Positions 8,835 through 16,069 of a stretch of 33,022 bases of DNA are shown here, piece by piece. The notes under the pieces are model-generated. The model ran no database searches. It was not told the DNA's origin and saw only the letters and a program-made list of their open reading frames with translations. Each line of letters starts with the position of its first letter. Position 1 is the first letter of the stretch. Position numbers and translations under genes: made by a program. The stretch is taken from NCBI RefSeq assembly GCF_000751775.1, contig NZ_CCRF01000042.1, positions 1-33,022 on the forward strand, read 5' to 3'. Source of the DNA: Caldibacillus thermoamylovorans (GTDB lineage: Bacteria; Bacillota; Bacilli; Bacillales; Caldibacillaceae).

Positions 8835-8863
8835 TTGACATAAAGTTGCAATGAACTTATAAT
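8835..8863 (+). promoter_or_regulatory. Consensus sigma-A promoter of the aroA-tyrA operon
   Basis: TTGACA (8835-8840), a 17-base spacer and TATAAT (8858-8863) match the consensus exactly. It precedes the first T-box leader. Control therefore seems to be exerted by attenuation and not at initiation. Confidence 0.9.
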
Positions 8864-8897
8864 TCAAAACAATAACAAAAACTTTCATTCAATAAAA

Positions 8898-9140
8898 GCG
8901 AAGAAAGGACACAAGTAGTGACTTATCTCCCTGTTTTAAGAGAGCTGATGGTGGGTGCAAATCAGTACACAGATAAGCATGAATTACACTCCTGGAGCTT
9001 CTTTTTCTCAAAATTTCCTTTGAGAAAAAGACGGTCGTGCACGGATCGTTATCCAAATGAGTGGTGAGTGTTTTTGCTCACAATTAGGGTGGTACCGCGA
9101 TACATTCGTCCCTGCTGGTTATTCCAGTAAGGACTTTTTT
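8898..9140 (+). promoter_or_regulatory. T-box leader 1 (tyrosine specifier)
   Basis: This is the first of two T-box riboregulators. The T-box bulge sequence AGGGTGGTACCGCG lies at 9086-9099. The terminator that it competes with lies at 9108-9140 (11-bp stem with one mismatch, GTCCCTGCTGG / CCAGTAAGGAC, then six T). The Stem I region holds GAATTACA, with the specifier codon TAC (Tyr) at 8985-8987 followed by the usual purine. Uncharged tRNA-Tyr would pair at the codon and at the T-box and favour the antiterminator. Reading the codon as Tyr agrees with the downstream tyrA. Confidence 0.92.
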
Positions 9141-9178
9141 ATTATCATTTGTTTTTGTTAGTAAAGTGAATATGTGAA

Positions 9179-9422
9179 AAGCAATGAAAGGACATGAGTA
9201 ATGCTTAATCTCCCTGTTTTAAGAGAACTGATGGCGGGTGGAAATCAGTACACAGATAAGCATGAATTACAATCCCGGAGCTTCTTTTTCCCGGAAAATT
9301 TTCAGGGAAATAGACGGTCAACAGATCGTTATTGTCTTAAGTGGTGAATGTTACTATTCACAATGAGGGTGGTACCGCGGTTAAAAAATCGTCCCTGTTG
9401 TTCTTGCAACAGGGACTTTTTT
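9179..9422 (+). promoter_or_regulatory. T-box leader 2 (tyrosine specifier), in series with leader 1
   Basis: This is a diverged copy of leader 1. It has the same start (AAAGGACA), the same GAATTACA specifier segment with TAC at 9268-9270, the T-box GAGGGTGGTACCGCGG at 9365-9380, and a stronger terminator at 9391-9422 (perfect 10-bp stem GTCCCTGTTG / CAACAGGGAC, six T). No promoter is visible between the leaders. RNA polymerase must therefore pass both terminators, so both leaders should need uncharged tRNA. Confidence 0.92.
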
Positions 9423-9429
9423 GCTAATA

Positions 9430-9516
9430 GGAAAGTATAAATTTTTCAATTTCTACTTTCCTAACGAATAAGTGCTCTTGCGGCGCTGCTTTCGCCTAAA
9501 GGCTCAGCAATCGCCG
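9430..9516 (+). other. Two extra hairpins between T-box 2 and aroA
   Basis: A perfect 8-bp stem GGAAAGTA (9430-9437) / TACTTTCC (9454-9461) is followed by a GC-rich hairpin at 9481-9516. The latter has outer CGGCG/CGCCG, then TGCT/AGCA, then inner GCC/GGC. No long T-tract follows. These may be leader structure, an RNase site or a decayed third leader. Confidence 0.45.
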
Positions 9517-9574
9517 AGTTTTCTTTATTATAAATCTATTCTTATCTAAAATTCTATCTAGGGGGAGTTTTACC

Positions 9575-10651
9575 ATGAGTGAAAATCAGTTGGCCAAATT
9601 ACGTGAACAAGTGGATCAAATTAATTTACAAATTCTCGAACTTTTAAATGAGCGTGGAAAAATTGTTCAAGCAATTGGTGAGGAAAAGAAAAAACACGGA
9701 ACAAATCGTTTTGATCCGGTACGGGAACGGGAATCGCTGGACTTACTTTTAAAAAACTATGACGGACCGTATACGGAAGCAACGATAAAACATCTTTTTA
9801 AGCAAATTTTCAAAGCAAGTTTAGAATTACAGAAAATCGATTATGAAAAGACGTTGCTTGTATCCAGAAAAGCTCATCCGGAAAATACGGTTGTCAATAT
9901 AAACGGGGAAACAGTCGGTGACGGTGTGCAACGCTTTGTTATGGGACCGTGTGCTGTTGAAAGTTATGAGCAAGTTCGGGAAGTTGCTTTAGCGTTAAAA
10001 GAACACGGGTTAACCTTGATGAGGGGTGGAGCTTATAAACCAAGAACTTCACCGTATGATTTCCAAGGATTAGGTGTGGAAGGATTAAAGATTTTAAGAC
10101 AAGTTGCCGATGAATTAGAATTGTCCGTTATTACGGAAATTGTAACCCCGCAAGATGTTGAGTTGGCGTTGGATTATGTCGATGTCATTCAAGTCGGTGC
10201 ACGCAATATGCAAAACTTTGAACTTTTAAAAACAGTTGGTACTGTGAAAAAACCGGTTTTATTGAAACGGGGGCTTTCAGCAACCATTTCTGAATTCATT
10301 AATGCGGCAGAATACATTATGGCTGGCGGAAATGACCAAATCATTTTATGTGAACGCGGCATTCGGACATATGAAAGAGCAACGAGAAATACACTCGATA
10401 TTTCCGCCGTCCCGATTTTGAAAAAAGAAACCCATTTACCGGTTGCAGTGGATGTGACTCATTCAACCGGCAGAAGAGATTTACTATTACCGACCGCGAA
10501 AGCAGCCTTGGCGATTGGTGCGGATTTAGTAATGGCAGAAGTCCATCCGGATCCGGCTGTTGCCTTGTCTGATTCGTTACAACAAATGGATATACCGCAA
10601 TTCCATGACTTTATGAATGAACTGAACGCATTTAAGGAAAGGCTTGTTTAA
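9575..10651 (+). CDS. aroA: Bifunctional chorismate mutase / DAHP synthase
   Basis: This 358-residue cytoplasmic enzyme starts the shikimate pathway, condensing phosphoenolpyruvate and erythrose-4-phosphate to DAHP. The N-terminal ~90 residues form an AroQ-type chorismate mutase ([23 protein letters not shown]...IGEEKKKHG). In B. subtilis AroA this domain also mediates feedback inhibition by chorismate and prephenate. Residues ~105-358 are the type I-beta DAHP synthase barrel, with [37 protein letters not shown] and EVHPDP. The length equals that of the Bacillus fusion proteins. ATG follows a GGGGGAG site. It is the first gene after the two T-boxes. Confidence 0.95.
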   Translation: MSENQLAKLREQVDQINLQILELLNERGKIVQAIGEEKKKHGTNRFDPVRERESLDLLLKNYDGPYTEATIKHLFKQIFKASLELQKIDYEKTLLVSRKAHPENTVVNINGETVGDGVQRFVMGPCAVESYEQVREVALALKEHGLTLMRGGAYKPRTSPYDFQGLGVEGLKILRQVADELELSVITEIVTPQDVELALDYVDVIQVGARNMQNFELLKTVGTVKKPVLLKRGLSATISEFINAAEYIMAGGNDQIILCERGIRTYERATRNTLDISAVPILKKETHLPVAVDVTHSTGRRDLLLPTAKAALAIGADLVMAEVHPDPAVALSDSLQQMDIPQFHDFMNELNAFKERLV

Positions 10652-10692
10652 TGAGATTTAGATTATGACATAAGAGGTATGCCCAATGTTTC

Positions 10693-10743
10693 ATGGTATG
10701 TGTGGGGCGGAAACTTTCCATCAAACCGCCCCATCCGTATCAT
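10693..10743 (+). other. 18-bp hairpin between aroA and tyrA
   Basis: Left arm 10693-10710 and right arm 10726-10743 pair along 18 positions with one mismatch and three G-U pairs. The core is a perfect TGGGGCGG / CCGCCCCA, and the loop has 15 bases. It ends 17 bases before the AGGTG site of tyrA, and no T-tract follows. It could mark an mRNA processing or stabilising site that sets the aroA:tyrA ratio. Confidence 0.7.
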
Positions 10744-10769
10744 TGTGCAACATGAAAGCAGGTGTTAAA

Positions 10770-11867
10770 GTGGATGGTAAAAAAAGGGTACTACTAATTG
10801 GAACAGGATTAATTGGCGGATCAATTGCCTTAGCCATTAGGAAGGAAACGGAAGCTGTCGTCATAGGTTATGATATTAATAATGAACAAGCTGAAAAGGC
10901 AAAGCAGTTATCTGTCATTGATAAAGTGGCGACTAATTTTCGCAAAGAAGCTGAATGTGCCGAATTAATAATTTTGGCATCACCTGTAGAAGAAACAATA
11001 AAAATTATGCGGGAATTGGCAACATACCAATTAAAGGAAAATGTATTGATCACAGACGTGGGAAGTACAAAACGGAATATTATGAATTTGGCCAATGAGT
11101 TATGGAACGGAGATATTACGTTTATCGGAGGTCATCCGATGGCAGGTTCCCATAAAACAGGGGTGGAAAGCGCCAAGGCTCATTTATTGGAAAATGCTTT
11201 TTACGTTTTAACACCGCAACCATGTACTTCCTATGAAAAAATAGAGGAGTTAAAGGATTTACTTAAAGGAACAAAAGCAAATTTTCTTGTTTTGGATGCA
11301 GCTGAACATGATTATATTGTCGGTGTGGTCAGTCATTTTCCTCATATTATTGCTTCAGGGTTAGTTACCCATGTAAAAAAACATGCGAATCGGAATCCTT
11401 TTATCAATATTTTAGCAGCGGGAGGATTTCGTGATATAACGAGAATTGCGTCGAGTAGTCCCCGAATGTGGAAAGATATTGTATTACAAAACCGGGATAA
11501 TTTGTTGGACCTTTTAGATGATTGGATAATGGAAATTAGAAATATGCAAAGTATCATTCAAACAGGAAATGAACATCTGATTGCCGGCTTTTTTGAAGAA
11601 GCAAAAACATATCGTGACGCACTGCCGGTCCGGTCAAAAGGCGCCATTCCCGCGTATTACGATTTGTATGTTGACGTGATAGATCAAACGGGTGCCATTG
11701 CTCGAATAACCGGATTAATTGCAGAGCAAGAAATTGATATTACGAATTTGAATATTATTGAAGCTCGTGAAGGCCTGCTCGGTGTTTTGAGGGTATCGTT
11801 TCAAACGGAAGCAGATTTGTCCAATGCTCGTAAAATTCTTGAACAAAATGGTTATAAAACTTATTGA
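10770..11867 (+). CDS. tyrA: Prephenate dehydrogenase with ACT domain
   Basis: This enzyme oxidatively decarboxylates prephenate to 4-hydroxyphenylpyruvate with NAD+, the tyrosine branch step. The NAD-binding GTGLIGGSIALAI motif opens the protein. GGHPMAGSHKTGVESA follows in the prephenate dehydrogenase domain, with SHFPHIIASGLV further on. A C-terminal ACT domain (about the last 70 residues, DVIDQTGAIARITGLI) probably senses an amino acid, as in B. subtilis TyrA. I choose GTG 10770 after AGGTG, giving 365 residues, close to the family length. The frame stays open up to an ATG at 10686, but that would add 28 residues encoded by a strong hairpin. It is cotranscribed with aroA. Confidence 0.9.
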   Translation: MDGKKRVLLIGTGLIGGSIALAIRKETEAVVIGYDINNEQAEKAKQLSVIDKVATNFRKEAECAELIILASPVEETIKIMRELATYQLKENVLITDVGSTKRNIMNLANELWNGDITFIGGHPMAGSHKTGVESAKAHLLENAFYVLTPQPCTSYEKIEELKDLLKGTKANFLVLDAAEHDYIVGVVSHFPHIIASGLVTHVKKHANRNPFINILAAGGFRDITRIASSSPRMWKDIVLQNRDNLLDLLDDWIMEIRNMQSIIQTGNEHLIAGFFEEAKTYRDALPVRSKGAIPAYYDLYVDVIDQTGAIARITGLIAEQEIDITNLNIIEAREGLLGVLRVSFQTEADLSNARKILEQNGYKTY

Positions 11868-11873
11868 AAAACA

Positions 11874-11919
11874 AGATAGATTGGTACATGAATAACCGAT
11901 ACCAATCTATCTTTATTTC
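11874..11919. terminator. Convergent terminator between tyrA and the carboxylesterase gene
   Basis: A perfect 13-bp stem AGATAGATTGGTA / TACCAATCTATCT with a 13-base loop is followed by a T-rich stretch (CTTTATTTCATTT). A-rich sequence on the other side makes it usable from both directions. Confidence 0.8.
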
Positions 11920-11937
11920 ATTTCATCGAATGAACAT

Positions 11938-13413
11938 CTATCTTTCCTGACAAACTTCCCATTTTATCCGTTCTTCTCGATCCGGATCATGAACGACTTC
12001 ACAATTCGAATTAAATATCAAAGTAGTTCGGTTTTGCAAGTCATATTTTGGCCAGTTCGGTAAATCGTTTATATTTGGATCTCCGTTTTGCGCAAATGCA
12101 ATCCAAGCATTATGTATTTTCTTGGAAAGTTCTTGTCGACCAGGAGAATCACCGGTAAAGTTTTCAACGCCATGTTTGCTAAATGTATTCCAAACAAACG
12201 GTATTTCTAAAGCATGACAAGATTTTAGTAAACCGTTAAAGGCTTGGCTTTCCCAATCGAATCGGTACATCCAGACCGGGGATCCTTGTTCGGTCTGTAT
12301 TTCTGCAACATGAATGGCAGGATGGGTAAATGTCATAATCGTCATTAATTTTTCATACAACGATTGTGTCAGTTCTTTACCTTTGATGAATTCTTGGGAG
12401 ATTTTTGTCCAACGAGTACCGAAAGTTTGTTGGAATCGTTTCTTTATTGCTGCTTGGTCCTCTTTTTTCCATATTGGATCAAAGGCTGTGAAGAGGCGAT
12501 ATTCATCTTTATTTGTACCAATAAGCACAGGAATATCTTTTGCGGCACCTTCAGCCAATAGTTCTTTCGGATGTTTCGGTAAAATTTCACCGTCAATGAC
12601 TGGAATTAAGCTCATCATCGGTAGTTTTACCGATACTTCAATTAACTGTTCTACCGGAATTTCTTCTAATTTTTGAATTTCTGTTTTCTCAAGTCCCAGT
12701 TCATGAAGGAGAAATTCGGTATTCTTTGTCGCCTTTTCAGACTTAATCACATGACTGGCGGCACCGCTCTGAAGAATTGCTTGATTAAACAACCCCTTTG
12801 CTTTTGGACTGGCAAGTAACACACCTACACTCATTGCGCCTGCAGATTCGCCAAAAATCGTAACTTGATCCGGATCGCCGCCAAATGCTGCAATATTTTC
12901 CTTGACCCATTTTAAGGCAGCAATCTGATCTAAAATCCCACAGTTACCGGAATTTTGATAACCGTCGCCGCCAAGTTCAGCAAGGTGCAAGAAGCCTAAA
13001 ATGCCCAACCGATAATTGATGGTAACAACAACAAGATCGCCATTTTTAGCAAAAGATGTACCTTCATATAACGGACTTGAACCGGAACCGGAAATAAAAG
13101 CACCCCCGTGAATCCAAACGAGAACCGGTCGCTTTTTCCCATCAGTGCCGGGTGACCAAATATTAAGAGTTAGACAGTCTTCACTCATACGGGTGGTTTG
13201 ATTGCCGAGAAAACTCATAATTTCTAATGAAGGTTGCCAGGCACTAGGTCCAAATTCGCTACAATCTTTTACGCCATCCCAGCTTTCGGCACTCGTTGGT
13301 GGACGAAAGCGGTTGGGACCAATTGGTGGAGCAGCATATGGTATCCCTTTCCATACATATACATCATTTTCTTGTATGCCTTTCACTTTACCGTAAGCGG
13401 TTTCAACAATCAT
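11938..13413 (-). CDS. Carboxylesterase, para-nitrobenzyl esterase (PnbA) type
   Basis: This 491-residue alpha/beta-hydrolase belongs to the type-B carboxylesterase family, which cleaves carboxylic esters. The nucleophile Ser190 sits in FGESAGA, the oxyanion loop is HGGAF (102-106), and Glu304 (NKDEYRL) and His400 (SCHALEIPF) complete the triad. These positions lie close to those of B. subtilis PnbA. The early KGIPYAAPPIGPNRFRPP and SEDCLTLN motifs are typical. No signal peptide is seen, so it is cytoplasmic. I start at ATG 13413 after GGAGGGG; the upstream ATG at 13440 lacks a site. It stands alone. The natural substrate is unknown. Confidence 0.9.
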   Translation of the reverse strand: MIVETAYGKVKGIQENDVYVWKGIPYAAPPIGPNRFRPPTSAESWDGVKDCSEFGPSAWQPSLEIMSFLGNQTTRMSEDCLTLNIWSPGTDGKKRPVLVWIHGGAFISGSGSSPLYEGTSFAKNGDLVVVTINYRLGILGFLHLAELGGDGYQNSGNCGILDQIAALKWVKENIAAFGGDPDQVTIFGESAGAMSVGVLLASPKAKGLFNQAILQSGAASHVIKSEKATKNTEFLLHELGLEKTEIQKLEEIPVEQLIEVSVKLPMMSLIPVIDGEILPKHPKELLAEGAAKDIPVLIGTNKDEYRLFTAFDPIWKKEDQAAIKKRFQQTFGTRWTKISQEFIKGKELTQSLYEKLMTIMTFTHPAIHVAEIQTEQGSPVWMYRFDWESQAFNGLLKSCHALEIPFVWNTFSKHGVENFTGDSPGRQELSKKIHNAWIAFAQNGDPNINDLPNWPKYDLQNRTTLIFNSNCEVVHDPDREERIKWEVCQER

Positions 13414-13600
13414 TTTTTCCCCTCCAATTAAAAAAATCATCTGTATATATTATTCTATCTTTTTGGACAAATACCTTTTTTATTGGTCATTTTTAAAGCG
13501 AAACCGACCACCTAAGAGTCCATTTTTTTAAAAAATGTATGTTGTCGTACTAAATAAAAACCAAAAAAAAAATTATTGGGGATGTCCACGAAAAAAGACG

Positions 13601-13629
13601 GAATAACTCGAAATTTCCGGTCATATATA
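13601..13629 (+). promoter_or_regulatory. Candidate sigma-E promoter of the cotJ operon
   Basis: GAATAAC (13601-13607), a 14-base spacer and CATATATA (13622-13629) fit the sigma-E pattern (kmATAtt, 14 bases, CATAcaha). The B. subtilis cotJ operon is known to be driven by sigma-E in the mother cell. The position suits a start ~25 bases before cotJA. Confidence 0.6.
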
Positions 13630-13661
13630 TGGGTGATGATGGGAATGGAAGGGAGGATTTT

Positions 13662-13889
13662 ATGTTTACACAGTATAAGTATTGGCAGCCGTACGTTAGT
13701 CCGTTTGATCCATGTCCACCGATACGAGTAAAAAGTTACAATACCCCACCGCAATTGTATTTAGGATTTCAACCAAGAGGACTGCCGCAGTTCTCTACAG
13801 CAAAAGAAGCATTGTTTCATGGAACACTATGGCCTGCTCTATTCAGTCCGTATCCGGATCCGCAAATAAGGGGGGAAGAAGATGAGTAA
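13662..13889 (+). CDS. cotJA: Spore coat-associated protein CotJA
   Basis: This 75-residue protein is rich in Pro, Tyr and Phe (YWQPYVSPFDPCPPI, LFSPYPDP) and is recognised from its content and from the cotJ gene order. CotJA is needed for assembly of CotJC into the spore coat. I start at ATG 13662 after GGGAGG. The open frame reaches 13629, but that upstream ATG overlaps the proposed promoter. Its last codons overlap the cotJB start by 8 bases, consistent with translational coupling. Confidence 0.88.
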   Translation: MFTQYKYWQPYVSPFDPCPPIRVKSYNTPPQLYLGFQPRGLPQFSTAKEALFHGTLWPALFSPYPDPQIRGEEDE

Positions 13890-14145
13890 GAAGATGCCTC
13901 CTGAATATTATCAGATGCTTGAAGAAATTCAAGCGATTGATTTTGTTATCGTTGAATTAAATTTGTATTTGGATACGCACCCGGACGATACCGCAGCGAT
14001 TAAACAATTTAATGAAGCAACTAAAAGAAGTATGGAATTAAAAGCAGAATTTGAAAAGAAATTTGGCCCGCTCATGCACTTCGGTTACAGTTTCTCAAAT
14101 TATCCGTTCAATTGGAAAGACACCCCATGGCCATGGCAAGTTTAA
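13882..14145 (+). CDS. cotJB: Spore coat protein CotJB
   Basis: This 87-residue protein is the middle member of the cotJ operon. The sequence (PEYYQMLEEIQAIDFVIVELNLYLDTHPDD) starts with an amphipathic helical part and ends in an aromatic tail (FNWKDTPWPWQV), as in known CotJB. The ATG lies within the end of cotJA, downstream of GGGGGGAAG. CotJB is incorporated in the inner coat with CotJC; its exact activity is unknown. Confidence 0.9.
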   Translation: MSKKMPPEYYQMLEEIQAIDFVIVELNLYLDTHPDDTAAIKQFNEATKRSMELKAEFEKKFGPLMHFGYSFSNYPFNWKDTPWPWQV

Positions 14146-14186
14146 TATGCTTTCTATACTAAAATGTATTGATTGGAGGTTGCAAC

Positions 14187-14756
14187 ATGTGGTATTACGA
14201 GAAGAAACTCCAATATCCAGTAAGAGTAAGCACCTGTAATCCCAGACTGGCAAAATTTCTCATAGAACAGTATGGTGGTGCAGACGGAGAATTGGCTGCT
14301 GCTCTCCGCTATTTAAATCAGCGCTATACCATTCCGGATAAAGTTGTTGGTTTGCTAAATGATATTGGAACAGAAGAATTTGCCCATTTAGAAATGATTG
14401 CCACAATGGTTTATAAGCTCACAAAAGATGCATCACCTGAGCAATTACGGGATGCAGGACTCGGAGATCATTATGCGGATCACGATCGGGCTTTGTTTTA
14501 TCATAATGCAGCTGGTGTTCCGTTTACTGCAACTTATATCCAAGCTAAAGGTGATCCGATAGCCGATTTGTATGAAGATATCGCAGCCGAGGAAAAAGCC
14601 CGCGCAACTTACCAATGGATTATTGATATGTCCGATGACCCGGATTTAAACGATGCTTTGAAATTTTTACGAGAAAGAGAAATTGTTCATTCGCAAAGAT
14701 TTAGAGAAGCAGTTGAAATATTAAAAGAGGATCGAGGAAAGAAAAAGTATTTTTAA
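14187..14756 (+). CDS. cotJC: Spore coat protein CotJC, manganese catalase family
   Basis: This 189-residue protein belongs to the dimanganese catalase family and is the main product of the cotJ operon. It is very similar to B. subtilis CotJC as I remember it (MWYYEKKLQYPVRV at the start, GGADGELAAALRYLNQRY, IGTEEFAHLEM, AAEEKARATYQW). The Glu and His residues in GELAA, EEFAHLE, DLYEDIAAEEKA and REREIVHSQRF form the ferritin-like metal site. It probably protects the spore from peroxide during coat assembly. ATG 14187 is used because TTGGAGGTT lies just upstream; the in-frame ATG at 14169 lies before this site. Confidence 0.95.
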   Translation: MWYYEKKLQYPVRVSTCNPRLAKFLIEQYGGADGELAAALRYLNQRYTIPDKVVGLLNDIGTEEFAHLEMIATMVYKLTKDASPEQLRDAGLGDHYADHDRALFYHNAAGVPFTATYIQAKGDPIADLYEDIAAEEKARATYQWIIDMSDDPDLNDALKFLREREIVHSQRFREAVEILKEDRGKKKYF

Positions 14757-14776
14757 TTTTTTTTTTTTTTTTGAGT

Positions 14777-14953
14777 TCATTGCTCCGTGCGTATTGAACT
14801 TAATGTATCATAAAGAAACATATTCACTCGACAAGCCAGTCCCCAGTCCGTATCAAAATAAAGTGAAACTTCCAGCAGTGAGGATTCTTCATCCCCGCTG
14901 CTGGTTAGTTGAACCAATCGGGCACTTACGCTTTGATTACCATTAAGCCGCAA
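14777..14953 (-). pseudogene. Coding-like fragment of an unrecognised protein, probably a relic
   Basis: The minus strand has a 58-codon frame with strongly protein-like composition (SARLVQLTSSGDEESSLLEV, then SLYFDTDWGLACRVNMFLYD), ending at TGA. It has only a TTG as possible start, no ribosome binding site, and a stop just upstream. The next frame upstream (LYPTQTVTKSSF) reads smoothly into it after a frame change near 14950-14960, which suggests an eroded gene. Its GC content is above that of the surroundings. Part of it also forms a hairpin (CCAGCAG 14872-14878 / CTGCTGG 14898-14904), so a structured RNA is an alternative. I do not recognise the family. Confidence 0.35.
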
Positions 14954-15270
14954 AAGGAAGATTTAGTAACCGTTTGTGTGGGATAGAGTGAATACTGGAT
15001 GAAAAAAAGCGGGTTTGACTCTAGAAAGTCATTAACCTGCTTTTTTTATAGATTTACATAATCTTCCAGTTTTAAATAATAATATTCCTCTTAGCTTGCA
15101 GTTGATTAAAAATAGTTGTAAGAGGAAACATAATTTCATAAAAAACCAGATAACACACAGAGGAAAACATTGATATTTGTTCGTATTTTAGCTTAAATAG
15201 AAAACAAAGGAAAAATTTTACCAGTTATAAAGAAAAATGAATAATTTTTACTCATTTTGACTGTTTATGA
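14954..15270. other. Gene-free stretch between cotJC and fruR
   Basis: Together with the relic before it, this makes 564 bases without an intact gene. It contains a terminator (15002-15047) and then AT-rich sequence leading to the fru promoter. A 16-base T run also follows cotJC at 14757-14772, with no hairpin in front of it. Confidence 0.4.
15002..15047. terminator. Strong two-way terminator after the cotJ operon
   Basis: An A7 run, then GCGGGTT and TGACT pairing with AGTCA and AACCTGC (one G-U), then seven T. The A and T tracts on both sides allow function in either direction. It lies 245 bases after cotJC. Confidence 0.8.
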
Positions 15271-15299
15271 TTGATTTTGAATGATTTTGGTGATATTAT
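15271..15299 (+). promoter_or_regulatory. Fructose operon promoter with possible FruR repeats
   Basis: TTGATT (15271-15276), 17 bases and TATTAT (15294-15299) form a usable sigma-A promoter. Within it the segment GATTTTGA-AT-GATTTTGG repeats GATTTTG directly. DeoR-type regulators such as FruR often bind repeats of this kind, so this is a candidate operator; that part is inference. Confidence 0.5.
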
Positions 15300-15320
15300 G
15301 TCACTGTAGGAGGGCCGCCT

Positions 15321-16069
15321 ATGTTAACTGAAGAAAGGCATTCATATATTTTAAAAAAGTTGAAAGAAGAGGGAATTGTCAAGTCCCAAGATATTATAAG
15401 GGAGCTCAATTGTTCTGAATCAACCGTAAGAAGAGATCTCATTTTACTAGAAGATGCCGGGCACCTGAAACGTATCCATGGAGGCGCCAAACGGGTTTAC
15501 GATTTGGATGAAGAATTATCAGTTGTTGAAAAATCCGCCAAAAACGTTCAAGAAAAAACATTAATTGCGAGGTATGCAGCTTCTCTTATAAAAGAGAACG
15601 ATGTGATTTACTTGGATGCCGGAACAACAACTTTAGCAATGATTCCTTTTTTAAATAAAAATATTACAGTTGTAACGAATGGTGTACAGCATGCTTCATT
15701 ATTGGTAGACCAGCAACTGCGTGTTTACCTTCTTGGTGGAGTGGTCAAAAACACAACGAAAGCGATTGTTGGTGTAAACAGTGTTAGTGAATTGAAAAAA
15801 TATCGATTTACGAAAGCTTTTCTCGGCATTAATGGTATTGATGAAGAGTATGGCTGTACGACACCCGATCCTGAGGAAGCCTTATTAAATATACTGCTAT
15901 ACAGCAATCCTCAAATTCATATGTGCTTAGTGATCATTCAAAATGGGGAAAGGTAAATTTTGCGAAGGTGTGTGATTTAGATGAAGTGACGATTATAACA
16001 GATCAGATTAAACATTTAAAAAATCATAACATTTTTGAAAACGCTACGATATTGGAGGCAATATCATGA
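15321..16069 (+). pseudogene. fruR: DeoR-family fructose operon regulator, frameshifted
   Basis: The N-terminal DeoR helix-turn-helix (RHSYILKKLKEEGIVKSQDI, then SESTVRRDL.LLEDAGHLKRIHGGA) and the sugar-phosphate-binding domain (LDAGTTT, VTNG, GGVVKNTTKAIVG) are clear. The intact frame stops at 15956 with an unrelated tail after Glu-Ala-Leu-Leu. The next frame carries the true C-terminus: YTAIQQSSNSYVLSDHSKWG, then KVNFAKVCDLDEVTIITD. One A appears missing at 15888-15889 (AAA expected). If it is restored, the protein has about 249 residues, matching FruR, and its stop overlaps the fruK start as ATGA. In the family it represses fruKA until fructose-1-P binds. The base may be truly lost or be a sequencing error. 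Confidence 0.88.
16036..16049 (+). promoter_or_regulatory. Weak cre-like site before fruK
   Basis: TGAAAACGCTACGA differs from the CcpA consensus at two positions. It lies inside the end of fruR, just before the fruK ribosome binding site, where a roadblock could act. The mismatches make it doubtful. Confidence 0.25.

Noticed and set aside
10686-10769. N-terminal extension of tyrA by 28 residues
   Set aside because: It is encoded by a strong hairpin, and GTG 10770 has its own ribosome binding site and gives the family length.
14757-14772. 16-base T run after cotJC as a terminator
   Set aside because: No hairpin precedes it; the real terminator is at 15002-15047.
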